The position numbers and the translations under genes are program-made. 14,544 nucleotides of DNA from Comamonadaceae bacterium (lineage in GTDB: Bacteria > Pseudomonadota > Gammaproteobacteria > Burkholderiales > Burkholderiaceae_C): NCBI GenBank assembly GCA_947464665.1, contig CANHXV010000035.1:1-14544 (forward strand), read 5' to 3'. Positions 7,218 through 14,425 of this stretch are shown here, one piece after another; the first letter of the stretch is position 1, and each line of letters starts with the position of its first letter. The notes under the pieces are model-generated. The model worked only from the letters and a program-made list of their open reading frames with translations, made no database searches and had not been told where the DNA came from.

Positions 7218-7352
7218 TTAGGCCATGAAAATGGCAATGAAGGCCAGCAAGAAGATCAAAACTGCGCCAACAACGGGAATCACAACAGGAATGTGTTTGA
7301 CGACAGCTTCAACAGGATCAGGAGACTCGTGTGATTCGGGGTGTGCGGACAT
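7218..7352 (-). CDS. 44-residue single-helix membrane protein
   Basis: This short frame on the reverse strand runs from ATG 7352 to TAA 7218. GAGG lies about six bases before the ATG. The protein starts MSAHPESHESPDPVEAVVKH, an acidic and histidine-containing head of about 20 residues. One hydrophobic segment follows from residue 21 to the end, rich in V, I, L, A and F and containing two prolines (22 and 26), finishing AIFMA. This suggests a single membrane helix with a cytoplasmic N-terminus. It begins 25 bases after the recQ stop and ends just before a strong terminator, so it is probably the last gene of the recQ transcript. I have the impression that similar tiny proteins occur in related Burkholderiales but cannot check it here. 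No function is known to me. Confidence 0.72.
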   Translation of the reverse strand: MSAHPESHESPDPVEAVVKHIPVVIPVVGAVLIFLLAFIAIFMA

Positions 7353-7377
7353 GAAAAACCTCATTGAAATTAGCGTA

Positions 7378-9252
7378 CTATTTTAGCTGAACTCGGCACA
7401 CCTGCAAGACTTCTTGGCCATAGGCTTCTAGCTTTTTGGCGCCAATGCCACTGATACCATTCAAGTCATTGAGGTTTTGAGGCTCGGCACTGGCAATCAA
7501 TGCCAAAGTGGCGTCGTGAAAAATGACATAGGCTGGCAGGTTGTGTTCTTTGGCCACTTCTGCGCGCCAGGCCTTTAAATTGATGTACCGCACCAAGGCC
7601 TCTTGGCTTAAGTTGGCGGCGGCGGGGCCGGGTGCTTGAGACTTGCGGCTGCGTTTTTCAGCCTTTTGACTGACAGACTCTCGAAGCAGCACACTGACTT
7701 CGCCTCGCAAAACTGCCCGAGATCCCTCTGTCAATTGCAAGGTATTGAAAACTTGACCTTGTACATTCAAAGCACCCATGGCAATGAGTTGTCTTAAAAC
7801 GCCGCGCAATTGAACTTCGCTGAAACTGGCCCCGATGCCAAAAGTGCTGAGCTTTGAATGGCCATATTGAGAAACTTTTTCGGTTGCTTTGCCGCGAACG
7901 ATGTCCATGATGTGGCCAGCGCCAAATGAAAAGCCACTGTGTTGTTCAGCCCGAAAAACGGTGGACAGTAGTTTTCGGGCGGCATCCGTGCCATCCCAAA
8001 CAGCTGGTGGATTTAAACAGTTGTCGCAATTGCCACAAGGCTCGCTGGCTTCGTCGAAATATGACAAAAGCCGAACACGACGGCAGTCAGTGGCTTCGGC
8101 CAGCGCCAACAAGGCATCCAGTTTGCCGCGCATGACTTGTTTGAAGTTTTCTTCGGCAGGGCTTTCATCGATCATGCGTCTTTGGTTGACGACATCTTGC
8201 AGTCCGTAGGCCATCCAGGCATTGGCCCGCAAGCCGTCGCGTCCCGCACGGCCAGTTTCTTGGTAATAGCCTTCGATGTTTTTGGGCATGTCCAGATGCG
8301 CAACAAATCTAACATCAGGTTTGTCAATGCCCATGCCAAAAGCAATGGTGGCCACCATGACAACGCCTTCATCACGCAAAAATCGATTTTGGTGTTTTTG
8401 GCGTGTGCCAGCGTCTAAGCCGGCGTGGTAGGGCAAAGCATCAATGCCGGTTTGGGCCAGCATTTCAGCCACTTCTTCAACCCGTTTGCGCGATTGACAA
8501 TAGACCACACCCGCTTCCCCCTCGTGCTCACGTTCAATGAATCGCAGCAATTGTGCGGAGGCATCTTTTTTCTCAACAATGGTGTAGCGAATGTTGGGCC
8601 GATCAAAACTGCTGATGAAAAGCCTGGCGTCTTCAAGCTGCAGTCGCTCAATGATGTCTGCTCGAGTCAGGGCGTCGGCTGTGGCCGTCAGGGCGACTCT
8701 TGGCACACCAGGGAACCGCTCGTGCAAGACGGTGAGGCTTCGGTATTCAGGCCGAAAATCATGACCCCATTGACTGACGCAATGGGCCTCATCGATGGCA
8801 AATAAACTTAACAAACCTTGCGCATAAAGACTATCCAATTGCGCTAAAAAGCGAGGGGTGTTTATTCGCTCAGGCGCTGCATAAAGCAGCGTGAGTTCAC
8901 CCCTGCGCAACCGAAGCTCAATGTTTTGCGTCTCTTCGGGAGAAAGTGTGGAATTTAAAAAAGCAGCACTGACACCAGCCTCATGCAAGGCACCAACTTG
9001 GTCGTGCATGAGTGCAATAAGGGGCGAAACCACAATGGCGATACCGTGCCCCGCAGCTTGCCTTGCAATGGCGGGTATTTGATAACACAGACTCTTACCG
9101 CCGCCAGTCGGCATGAGGACCAAGGCGTCGTGGCCGCTGGTGACGTGTTCGATGATGGCTTGCTGCGGCCCTCTGAAGGACTCATAGCCAAAAACCTCGC
9201 TGAGGACACTCAGAATGTGGGTTGGCGGGTTCAAAAGGGCAGAGCTTGGCAC
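7378..9252 (-). CDS. recQ: ATP-dependent DNA helicase RecQ
   Basis: The 624-residue protein is a full-length RecQ helicase (E. coli RecQ has 609). It has the N-terminal FGYESFRGPQQ motif, Walker A MPTGGGKS (residues 47-54), the DEAH box (154-157) with the following aromatic-rich loop FRPEY, and motif III LTATA. The zinc site has four cysteines: TDC, then CGNCDNC near residues 370-395. Winged-helix RQC and C-terminal HRDC domains follow (HRDC about 540-624, with the helix-hairpin-helix-like GISGIGAKKLEAYG). It unwinds DNA 3' to 5' in recombination repair and restart of stalled forks. The start is GTG 9252; no Shine-Dalgarno is visible and GACAAT lies seven bases upstream, so it may be leaderless, or a TTG six codons in may be used. 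The 44-residue membrane protein follows. Confidence 0.95.
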   Translation of the reverse strand: MPSSALLNPPTHILSVLSEVFGYESFRGPQQAIIEHVTSGHDALVLMPTGGGKSLCYQIPAIARQAAGHGIAIVVSPLIALMHDQVGALHEAGVSAAFLNSTLSPEETQNIELRLRRGELTLLYAAPERINTPRFLAQLDSLYAQGLLSLFAIDEAHCVSQWGHDFRPEYRSLTVLHERFPGVPRVALTATADALTRADIIERLQLEDARLFISSFDRPNIRYTIVEKKDASAQLLRFIEREHEGEAGVVYCQSRKRVEEVAEMLAQTGIDALPYHAGLDAGTRQKHQNRFLRDEGVVMVATIAFGMGIDKPDVRFVAHLDMPKNIEGYYQETGRAGRDGLRANAWMAYGLQDVVNQRRMIDESPAEENFKQVMRGKLDALLALAEATDCRRVRLLSYFDEASEPCGNCDNCLNPPAVWDGTDAARKLLSTVFRAEQHSGFSFGAGHIMDIVRGKATEKVSQYGHSKLSTFGIGASFSEVQLRGVLRQLIAMGALNVQGQVFNTLQLTEGSRAVLRGEVSVLLRESVSQKAEKRSRKSQAPGPAAANLSQEALVRYINLKAWRAEVAKEHNLPAYVIFHDATLALIASAEPQNLNDLNGISGIGAKKLEAYGQEVLQVCRVQLK

Positions 9253-9402
9253 AGAAGCTATTGTCTACCATGTCAAATGGCTATCTTTGAGCGCGCCTTA
9301 TTTATCAGTCAATGCAAGTGCGCCAAGCTAGGCATGCGCGCCGAAAAGGCAACGCAGTGAAGGCTTAATTGTTGCCAATCCTTTTGAGCCCCTTTGATTT
9401 TC

Positions 9403-9408
9403 TACAAT
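9403..9408 (+). promoter_or_regulatory. Candidate -10 element of metH1 (leaderless geometry)
   Basis: TACAAT (9403-9408) ends six bases before the metH1 ATG at 9415, the same spacing as at the TetR gene. No good -35 hexamer at 16-18 bp and no Shine-Dalgarno are visible. If used, the mRNA starts at or next to the ATG, leaving no room for a riboswitch in front of metH1. Confidence 0.4.
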
Positions 9409-9414
9409 AGCGCT

Positions 9415-10461
9415 ATGAAAGACCTGAACTACACCCGCGCCAAAGCCTTGCCAGCCATTCTGGAAAAACGCATTGCCATTCTCGATGGCGCCATGGGCAC
9501 CATGATCCAGCGCTTCAAATTGAGTGAGGCCGATTACCGTGGTGAGCGATTCAAAGATTTTCCCAAAGATATCAAAGGCAACAACGAATTGCTCAGCCTC
9601 ACACGCCCCGATGTGATTCGGAGTATTCATGAAGGCTATTTGGCGGCTGGCGCCGACCTGATCGAAACCAACACCTTTGGCGCCACCACCATTGCGCAAG
9701 CCGACTACGACATGGCCGATTTGGCCATTGAAATGAACCATGCATCGGCCCTGCTGGCACGAGCAGCCTGCGACAAGTTTTCCACATTCGACAAACCGCG
9801 TTATGCCGTAGGCGCTTTGGGCCCAACCCCCAAGACCGCCAGCATCAGCCCCGATGTGAACGATCCCGGCGCGCGCAACGTAGATTTTGAAACTTTGCGC
9901 AAAGCTTATTACGAGCAAACACAAGCATTGGTGGAAGGCGGCGTCGACGTGTTGTTGGTGGAAACCATCTTTGACACACTCAATGCCAAAGCCGCCTTGT
10001 TTGCCATTGAAGAATATTTTGAGAACAGCGGTGAGCGCTTGCCCCTCATCGTCAGTGGTACGGTGACCGATGCGTCAGGCCGCATCTTGAGCGGCCAAAC
10101 TGTGACAGCGTTTTGGCACAGTGTGCGCCATGCTCGTCCGTTGGCCATTGGCTTGAACTGCGCATTGGGAGCCACCTTGATGCGCCCCTACATCCAAGAA
10201 CTGGCGAAAGTGGCGGGCGACACCTTCATCAGTTGCTACCCTAACGCCGGCTTGCCCAACCCCATGAGCGACACGGGCTTTGATGAAACGCCAGAGGTCA
10301 CCAGCCGCCTGTTGCATGAGTTTGCGGCTGAGGGCTTGGTGAACATAGTGGGGGGGTGCTGCGGTACCACGCCTGACCATATTGGCGCCATTCAAAAGGC
10401 TGTCGGGCCGCTTGCGCCACGAGGACTGCATGTTGGGGCGTTCTACAAAGAAGCTGCTTGA
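9415..10461 (+). CDS. metH: Methionine synthase, homocysteine-binding domain subunit (MetH1)
   Basis: The 348-residue protein is the isolated homocysteine S-methyltransferase domain of cobalamin-dependent methionine synthase, a (beta/alpha)8 barrel. It has LDGAMGTMIQRF (residues 23-34), ADLIETNTFGAT (80-91) and the three zinc ligands that activate homocysteine: Cys249 in GLNCALG and Cys315-Cys316 in GGCCG. It carries no folate, cobalamin or activation domain; these should be supplied by the metH2 gene beginning near 14431. A two-gene methionine synthase is known in Burkholderiales, so the short length is not damage. ATG 9415 is preferred over an in-frame TTG at 9394, which would lie upstream of the likely transcription start. 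Unusually, a cyanate operon of about 3.6 kb separates it from metH2. Confidence 0.93.
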   Translation: MKDLNYTRAKALPAILEKRIAILDGAMGTMIQRFKLSEADYRGERFKDFPKDIKGNNELLSLTRPDVIRSIHEGYLAAGADLIETNTFGATTIAQADYDMADLAIEMNHASALLARAACDKFSTFDKPRYAVGALGPTPKTASISPDVNDPGARNVDFETLRKAYYEQTQALVEGGVDVLLVETIFDTLNAKAALFAIEEYFENSGERLPLIVSGTVTDASGRILSGQTVTAFWHSVRHARPLAIGLNCALGATLMRPYIQELAKVAGDTFISCYPNAGLPNPMSDTGFDETPEVTSRLLHEFAAEGLVNIVGGCCGTTPDHIGAIQKAVGPLAPRGLHVGAFYKEAA

Positions 10462-10485
10462 GTTGGTGCTGGCGTCAGCGTTCAC

Positions 10486-10532
10486 GCACCAAATTGAGTT
10501 GTACACAATGACTCGGCGCGCCGCATTGGTGC
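10486..10532. promoter_or_regulatory. Two NtrC-like enhancer dyads, centres 32 bp apart
   Basis: GCACCA-AAT-TGAGTT (10486-10500) and GCGCCG-CAT-TGGTGC (10518-10532) each hold one perfect half-site of the NtrC pattern GCACCA-N3-TGGTGC and one degenerate half. The centres, 10493 and 10525, lie 32 bp apart, three helical turns, and about 151 and 119 bp upstream of the predicted sigma-54 start. This resembles the classical paired enhancer of E. coli glnA. Confidence 0.6.
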
Positions 10533-10616
10533 GCTTCGTGCATGAAATTTAAAGCGGCTTGATCATTGGCCAGAGCTAAACCACGGAGTCACAAAATAAA
10601 CAAGGCCGACTGAAGG

Positions 10617-10634
10617 TTGGCGCGTTGTTTGCAT
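10617..10634 (+). promoter_or_regulatory. Sigma-54 (RpoN) promoter of the cyanate operon
   Basis: TTGGCGCGTTGTTTGCAT matches the sigma-54 pattern YTGGCACG-N4-TTGCW with one substitution (A to G) and the correct spacing between the -24 GG (10619-10620) and the -12 GC (10631-10632). The predicted transcription start is 10644-10645, about 24 bases before the first ATG of the operon. Sigma-54 promoters need an activator; the dyads upstream suggest NtrC. Confidence 0.8.
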
Positions 10635-10636
10635 AG

Positions 10637-10664
10637 AACCTCTTGTCTTCCATGAAAAGAGGTT
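10637..10664 (+). promoter_or_regulatory. Inverted repeat covering the cynA ribosome-binding site
   Basis: AACCTCTT (10637-10644) pairs perfectly with AAGAGGTT (10657-10664) around a 12-base loop. The right arm is the Shine-Dalgarno (AAGAGG) for ATG 10668. The left arm ends at the predicted sigma-54 start, so only RNA reading through from upstream would contain the whole hairpin. Confidence 0.65.
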
Positions 10665-10667
10665 GTG

Positions 10668-12074
10668 ATGTCTGAGTTTTTTGATCCGTACAATGCCGAC
10701 CGTCCTTTGATGCTGAAATGCAGCTGTGGGCGCAATCATTCTCCTGCCGACCACCACGCTGAAGTGGCTGCTGATGCAGCGGCTGCAACTTTGCGTGCAC
10801 GTTCTGAAACAGCTGAGTTTGAAGCCTACAGCCAAGAGTTCATTGAAGCCACATTGGTGAAGGCTTTGTTTCCGCAGGATCAAGAGCGGCGTAATTTCTT
10901 GCGCGCAGTTGGCAAGAAAACAGCGATGGCCGCCATCGCCAGTGTGTTGCCTGTTGCCAGCTTGCAAGCCATGGCGCAAGACAAGGGACCGCTTGAAAAA
11001 CCCAATTTAAAAATTGGCTTCATCCCAATCACGTGTGCGACGCCACTCATCATGGCGCACCCGCTTGGTTTTTACAGCAAGCAAGGATTGAATGTTGAAG
11101 TGACCAAAACAGCAGGTTGGGCGTTGATTCGCGACAAGGTCTTGAACAAGGAGTATGACGCCTCGCACTTCCTGTCGCCTATGCCTTTGGCCATCAGTTT
11201 GGGCCTTGGCGCGAATGCCACACCCATGAGTGTGGCCACCATTCAAAACGTCAACGGCCAAGCCATTACCTTGAGCCTGAAACACAAAGACAACCGCGAT
11301 CCAAAAAACTGGAAGGGCTTTAAATTTGGTGTGCCATTTGATTATTCAATGCACAACTTTTTGCTGCGCTATTACTTGGCAGAAAGCGGTTTGAACCCAG
11401 ACACAGATGTGCAAATTCGCGTGATACCACCTGCTGAAATGGTGGCTAACTTGCGTGCTGGCAACATTGATGGCTTCTTGGGCCCTGACCCTTTCAATCA
11501 ACGAGCCGTGTTTGATGAGGTTGGCTTCATACACATGCTGACCAAAGACTTGTGGAATGGCCACCCATGTTGCGCATTTGGCGCCAGTACCGAATTCATT
11601 CAAAAAAATCCAAACACCTTCGCGGCCTTGTACAGAGCGGTTTTGACGTCTGCAGCCATGGCACGTTTGCCAGGCAACCGAGAATTGATTGCCAAGGTGA
11701 TTTCGCCAACGCAGTACCTTAACCAGCCAGAGGCCGTGATCAGCCAAGTACTGACCGGTAAATTTGCAGACGGTTTAGGCAAGGTACAAAACGTGCCAGA
11801 TCGGGCCGACTTTGACCCGATGCCATGGCAAAGTTTGGCGGTCTGGATGTTGACGCAAATGCAGCGCTGGGGTTACATCAAAGGCAACGTAGATTACAAA
11901 CAGATTGCTGAAAAAGTGTTTCTCATCACCGATGCACGCAAGCATATGAAGGATCTTGGGCAGACTGTGCCAACCGGCCCCAGTTACATCAAACACAAGA
12001 TCATGGGCAAAGAGTTTGATCCAAGCAAAGCAGACGCTTATTTGAAATCCTTTGCCATTCACAAGATGGGTTGA
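10668..12074 (+). CDS. cynA: ABC transporter substrate-binding protein, NrtA/CmpA family, probable cyanate
   Basis: The 468-residue protein belongs to the nitrate/bicarbonate/cyanate binding proteins of the NrtA/CmpA/SsuA group. The mature domain starts around residue 105, soon reaching NLKIGFIPITCATPLIMAHP. A twin-arginine signal, ERRNFLRAVGKK (residues 73-84), with a hydrophobic stretch ending near AMA (101-103) predicts Tat export. Oddly, the signal follows about 72 residues that include CSCGRNH (18-24) and HH (29-30), which I recall from related proteobacterial NrtA-like proteins. Cyanate is inferred from cynS downstream and the lack of nitrate or nitrite reductase genes here. AAGAGG lies five bases before ATG 10668; GTG 10665 is the alternative. 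It is the first gene of the operon, under the sigma-54 promoter, and the permease follows after six bases. Confidence 0.88.
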   Translation: MSEFFDPYNADRPLMLKCSCGRNHSPADHHAEVAADAAAATLRARSETAEFEAYSQEFIEATLVKALFPQDQERRNFLRAVGKKTAMAAIASVLPVASLQAMAQDKGPLEKPNLKIGFIPITCATPLIMAHPLGFYSKQGLNVEVTKTAGWALIRDKVLNKEYDASHFLSPMPLAISLGLGANATPMSVATIQNVNGQAITLSLKHKDNRDPKNWKGFKFGVPFDYSMHNFLLRYYLAESGLNPDTDVQIRVIPPAEMVANLRAGNIDGFLGPDPFNQRAVFDEVGFIHMLTKDLWNGHPCCAFGASTEFIQKNPNTFAALYRAVLTSAAMARLPGNRELIAKVISPTQYLNQPEAVISQVLTGKFADGLGKVQNVPDRADFDPMPWQSLAVWMLTQMQRWGYIKGNVDYKQIAEKVFLITDARKHMKDLGQTVPTGPSYIKHKIMGKEFDPSKADAYLKSFAIHKMG

Positions 12075-12080
12075 TGAGCA

Positions 12081-12947
12081 GTGAAAACAATTTCGATCAA
12101 CGTGCGAGCCGCTTTGGTCTCGTTGCTTATCATGGTCTTTTTCTTGGGTGCATGGCAGCTTTCAACACAAGGTCCTTCTGTTGCAGGCGCCACCAAAGCA
12201 GGCGCCACAGCGGAGGAAATTGAGTATTTGAAAATGATGGGCAAGGATCCTGGGGCCAGCAAGAGTACAGGTTTCCCGCCGCCCATCGAAGTGGCCAAAG
12301 CAACGCTCAAGCAATTGTCCAATCCGTTTTACGACAACGGACCGAACGACAAAGGCATTGGCATTCAGTTGGCGCACTCTTTGGGCCGAGTGAGCCTTGG
12401 ATTTTTACTGGCTGTGATGGTGGCGCTGCCATTGGGATTTCTGATAGGCATGTCACCGCTGATGCACAAAGCCATTGACCCGTTCATTCAGGTGCTCAAA
12501 CCCATCAGTCCATTGGCGTGGATGCCACTGGCGCTTTACACCCTGAAAGATTCCAGCATCAGCGGCATTTTTGTGATCTTCATTTGTTCTGTTTGGCCCA
12601 TGCTGATTAACACCGCGTTTGGCGTGGCCTCTGTGAAACGCGAATGGCTGAACGTGGCCAACACCTTGGAGGTCAAGCCACTGCGCAAAGCATTTTTGGT
12701 GATTTTGCCCGCTGCAGCGCCCACCATTGTCACGGGCATGCGCATTAGCATGGGCATTGCATGGTTGGTGATTGTGGCAGCAGAAATGTTGGTTGGCGGT
12801 ACGGGCATTGGTTATTTTGTTTGGAATGAATGGAACAACCTTTCCTTGGTCAATGTGATCTTTGCCGTCTTGGTCATTGGGGTGGTGGGCATGTTGCTTG
12901 ACATGGCCTTTTCGAAGTTACAAAAAGGCGTGAGCTATGTGGAATGA
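12081..12947 (+). CDS. cynB: ABC transporter permease, NrtB/CynB-like
   Basis: The 288-residue inner-membrane protein matches the NrtB/SsuC/TauC permease group. A first helix (about residues 12-28) is followed by a periplasmic stretch of roughly 65 residues. A block of about five more helices begins near residue 100, and the cytoplasmic EAA loop at about 186-212 (REWLNVANTLEV and ILPAAAP) contacts the ATPase. It ends with the conserved GTGIGYFVWNEWNNLSL region. The start is GTG 12081, six bases after the cynA stop. An ATG at 12074 overlapping that stop is in another frame and closes soon. The Shine-Dalgarno is weak, so translation probably depends on coupling to cynA. It forms the membrane channel with the binding protein and ATPase on either side. 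Confidence 0.88.
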   Translation: MKTISINVRAALVSLLIMVFFLGAWQLSTQGPSVAGATKAGATAEEIEYLKMMGKDPGASKSTGFPPPIEVAKATLKQLSNPFYDNGPNDKGIGIQLAHSLGRVSLGFLLAVMVALPLGFLIGMSPLMHKAIDPFIQVLKPISPLAWMPLALYTLKDSSISGIFVIFICSVWPMLINTAFGVASVKREWLNVANTLEVKPLRKAFLVILPAAAPTIVTGMRISMGIAWLVIVAAEMLVGGTGIGYFVWNEWNNLSLVNVIFAVLVIGVVGMLLDMAFSKLQKGVSYVE

Positions 12948-13770
12948 GCAAAGCGAGCGCACAGGCCATGTAGCGCAAGCCAACTTTTTACAAATTGAAA
13001 AATTGGGAAAGGCCTATCAGGCGGACAAACCGGTGTTTGCAGATGTTTCGTTTTCTGTGGCGCGCGGTGAGTTTGTTTGCATCATCGGCCACTCAGGTTG
13101 TGGCAAAACCACCATCTTGAATGTGTTGGCTGGCTTAGATTTCGCCACTTTGGGGCATGCCTTCATGGATGGCCGTGAAATTGCGGGGCCCAGTTTGGAG
13201 CGTGGTGTGGTGTTTCAAAGCCACGCCTTAATGCCTTGGCTCACCGTGCGTCAAAACATTGCTTTTGCCGTGAAGTCGAAGTGGCCCGATTGGAAAACAC
13301 CCGAGGTCAATGCGCATGTGGAAAGGCATGTGGACATGGTGGGCTTGTTACCAGCCATAGACAAGAAGCCCAGCCAGTTGTCTGGCGGCATGAAGCAACG
13401 CGTGGGCATTGCCAGAGCCTTTGCCATTCAGCCCAAGATGCTTTTGTTAGACGAGCCTTTTGGTGCATTGGATGCCTTGACGCGCGGCACGATTCAAGAC
13501 GAACTCATGGGCATTGTGCGTCAAACACAGCAAACTGTTTTCATGATCACACACGATGTGGATGAAGCCATTTTGCTGTCGGACCGAATTTTGCTAATGA
13601 GCAATGGCAACGAACATAACGACAAATACGTGCCTGGAGGTCTGGCTGAGGTGGTGGTCAATCCTTTGCCGCGTGATCGAACGCGCGCACAACTGCATCA
13701 CTTGCCCGGCTACTACGACGTTCGAAATCACATTGTTGATTTTTTGGTGTCACGCGCTAAAGCACATTGA
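12937..13770 (+). CDS. cynD: ABC transporter ATP-binding protein, NrtD/CynD-like
   Basis: The 277-residue protein has all parts of an ABC ATPase: Walker A GHSGCGKTT (residues 51-59), Q-loop VVFQSHALMPW (91-101), signature LSGGMKQR (148-155), Walker B LLLDEP (169-174) with FGALDALTR, and the H-loop THDVDEA (His206). The sequence around the Q-loop and signature is that of the nitrate/sulfonate/taurine ATPases. It powers uptake through the preceding permease from the cytoplasmic side. ATG 12937 overlaps the permease end by 11 bases, indicating coupling. The C-terminal tail beyond about residue 230 contains PLPRDRTRAQLHHLPGYYDV, as in NrtD-type proteins. Cyanate as substrate rests on the neighbouring cyanase. 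Confidence 0.9.
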   Translation: MWNEQSERTGHVAQANFLQIEKLGKAYQADKPVFADVSFSVARGEFVCIIGHSGCGKTTILNVLAGLDFATLGHAFMDGREIAGPSLERGVVFQSHALMPWLTVRQNIAFAVKSKWPDWKTPEVNAHVERHVDMVGLLPAIDKKPSQLSGGMKQRVGIARAFAIQPKMLLLDEPFGALDALTRGTIQDELMGIVRQTQQTVFMITHDVDEAILLSDRILLMSNGNEHNDKYVPGGLAEVVVNPLPRDRTRAQLHHLPGYYDVRNHIVDFLVSRAKAH

Positions 13771-13825
13771 GCCAGACAAGCTGCATTGAATATTTTTAAC
13801 CAACTCTTATTTCAGGAGGAACATC

Positions 13826-14269
13826 ATGAATCGCTTAGACGTGACAGAAAAAATCATCAGCACTAAAGTGTCCAAAGACATCAAGTGGAGTGAAGTGGCT
13901 GACAAAGTAGGCTTGTCCAAAGAGTGGGTCACCGCAGCTTGCCTAGGACAGATGACTTTGGATGCCAAACAAGCCAAAGTGATTGGCAAAATCTTTGGCC
14001 TGACTGCAGAAGAGCAAAAGTGGCTGCAAGTGGTTCCTTATAAAGGCTCATTGCCGACTGCGGTACCCACAGACCCGCTGATCTACCGCTGGTATGAAAT
14101 TGTGAGTGTGTATGGCACCACCATCAAAGAGCTCATTCATGAGGAGTTTGGCGACGGCATCATGAGCGCCATCGATTTCAGCATGGACATTGTGCGTGAA
14201 CCTGACCCCAAAGGCGACCGTGTGAATGTGGTGCTGTCGGGCAAATTTTTGCCTTACAAACAGTATTGA
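13826..14269 (+). CDS. cynS: Cyanate hydratase (cyanase)
   Basis: The 147-residue protein is cyanase (EC 4.2.1.104; E. coli has 156 residues), which converts cyanate and bicarbonate to carbamate, decomposing to ammonia and CO2. The N-terminal helical domain spans about residues 1-75. The C-terminal catalytic domain holds the three active-site residues, Arg88 and Glu91 in YRWYEI and Ser114 in IMSAIDF, equivalent to Arg96, Glu99 and Ser122 of E. coli. The enzyme is a decamer with sites shared between subunits. A strong AGGAGG six bases before ATG 13826 and a 55-base gap after the ATPase gene suggest higher expression than the transporter. No carbonic anhydrase gene (cynT) accompanies it in this window. 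It is the last gene of the operon; no terminator follows before metH2. Confidence 0.97.
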   Translation: MNRLDVTEKIISTKVSKDIKWSEVADKVGLSKEWVTAACLGQMTLDAKQAKVIGKIFGLTAEEQKWLQVVPYKGSLPTAVPTDPLIYRWYEIVSVYGTTIKELIHEEFGDGIMSAIDFSMDIVREPDPKGDRVNVVLSGKFLPYKQY

Positions 14270-14280
14270 TATCTCTAATT

Positions 14281-14315
14281 CCTTGGGCGTGGTTAAAATA
14301 CGCACATTCCCAAGG
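14281..14315 (+). promoter_or_regulatory. metH2 -10 element and inverted repeat touching riboswitch P1
   Basis: TAAAAT (14294-14299) is a good -10 box whose start site would be near 14306, at the 5' edge of the SAH riboswitch; the -35 is weak. CCTTGGG (14281-14287) is complementary to CCCAAGG (14309-14315), the 5' strand of riboswitch helix P1. RNA started upstream could therefore fold differently from RNA started at 14306. Confidence 0.45.
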
Positions 14316-14425
14316 AGCGTTGCAGCCCGCCAGCCATTTCGGGCGCGGGTCAGGCTTGGGACTCAATGCGGGGCTTGACCCCCTTCCAATTGCAAACCAC
14401 GCTCACCTGCGATCCAAGGGGTGAG
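14306..14425 (+). ncRNA. S-adenosylhomocysteine (SAH) riboswitch
   Basis: The conserved SAH-riboswitch blocks are present in order. P1 is TCCCAAG (14308-14314) with CTTGGGA (14355-14361). The GGAGCGTTGCAG block follows (from 14314). P2 is CCCGC (14326-14330) with GCGGG (14345-14349), continued by GCC with GGC. TCAGGCTTGG follows. A P4-like stem is TGC-GGGG with CCCC and GCA (14367-14394). The pseudoknot is GAGCG (14315-14319) with CGCTC (14400-14404). CTCACC (14402-14407) can alternatively pair with GGTGAG (14420-14425), which overlaps the metH2 Shine-Dalgarno. Binding SAH should favour the pseudoknot and free the ribosome site, so SAH would turn metH2 on, as known for this class. Confidence 0.88.

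Noticed and set aside
9415..10461. metH1 as a truncated methionine synthase pseudogene
   Set aside because: The homocysteine domain is complete with all three zinc cysteines, ends with a clean stop, and the remaining domains restart downstream with their own regulation, as in known two-gene methionine synthases.
10463..10492. TTGGTGC/GCACCAA inverted repeat as the metH1 terminator
   Set aside because: The 16-base loop and the lack of a T run make it a poor intrinsic terminator; the right arm is better explained as an NtrC-like half-site.
12074..12200. ATG overlapping the cynA stop as permease start
   Set aside because: That frame differs from the conserved permease frame and closes soon; GTG 12081 gives the full permease N-terminus.
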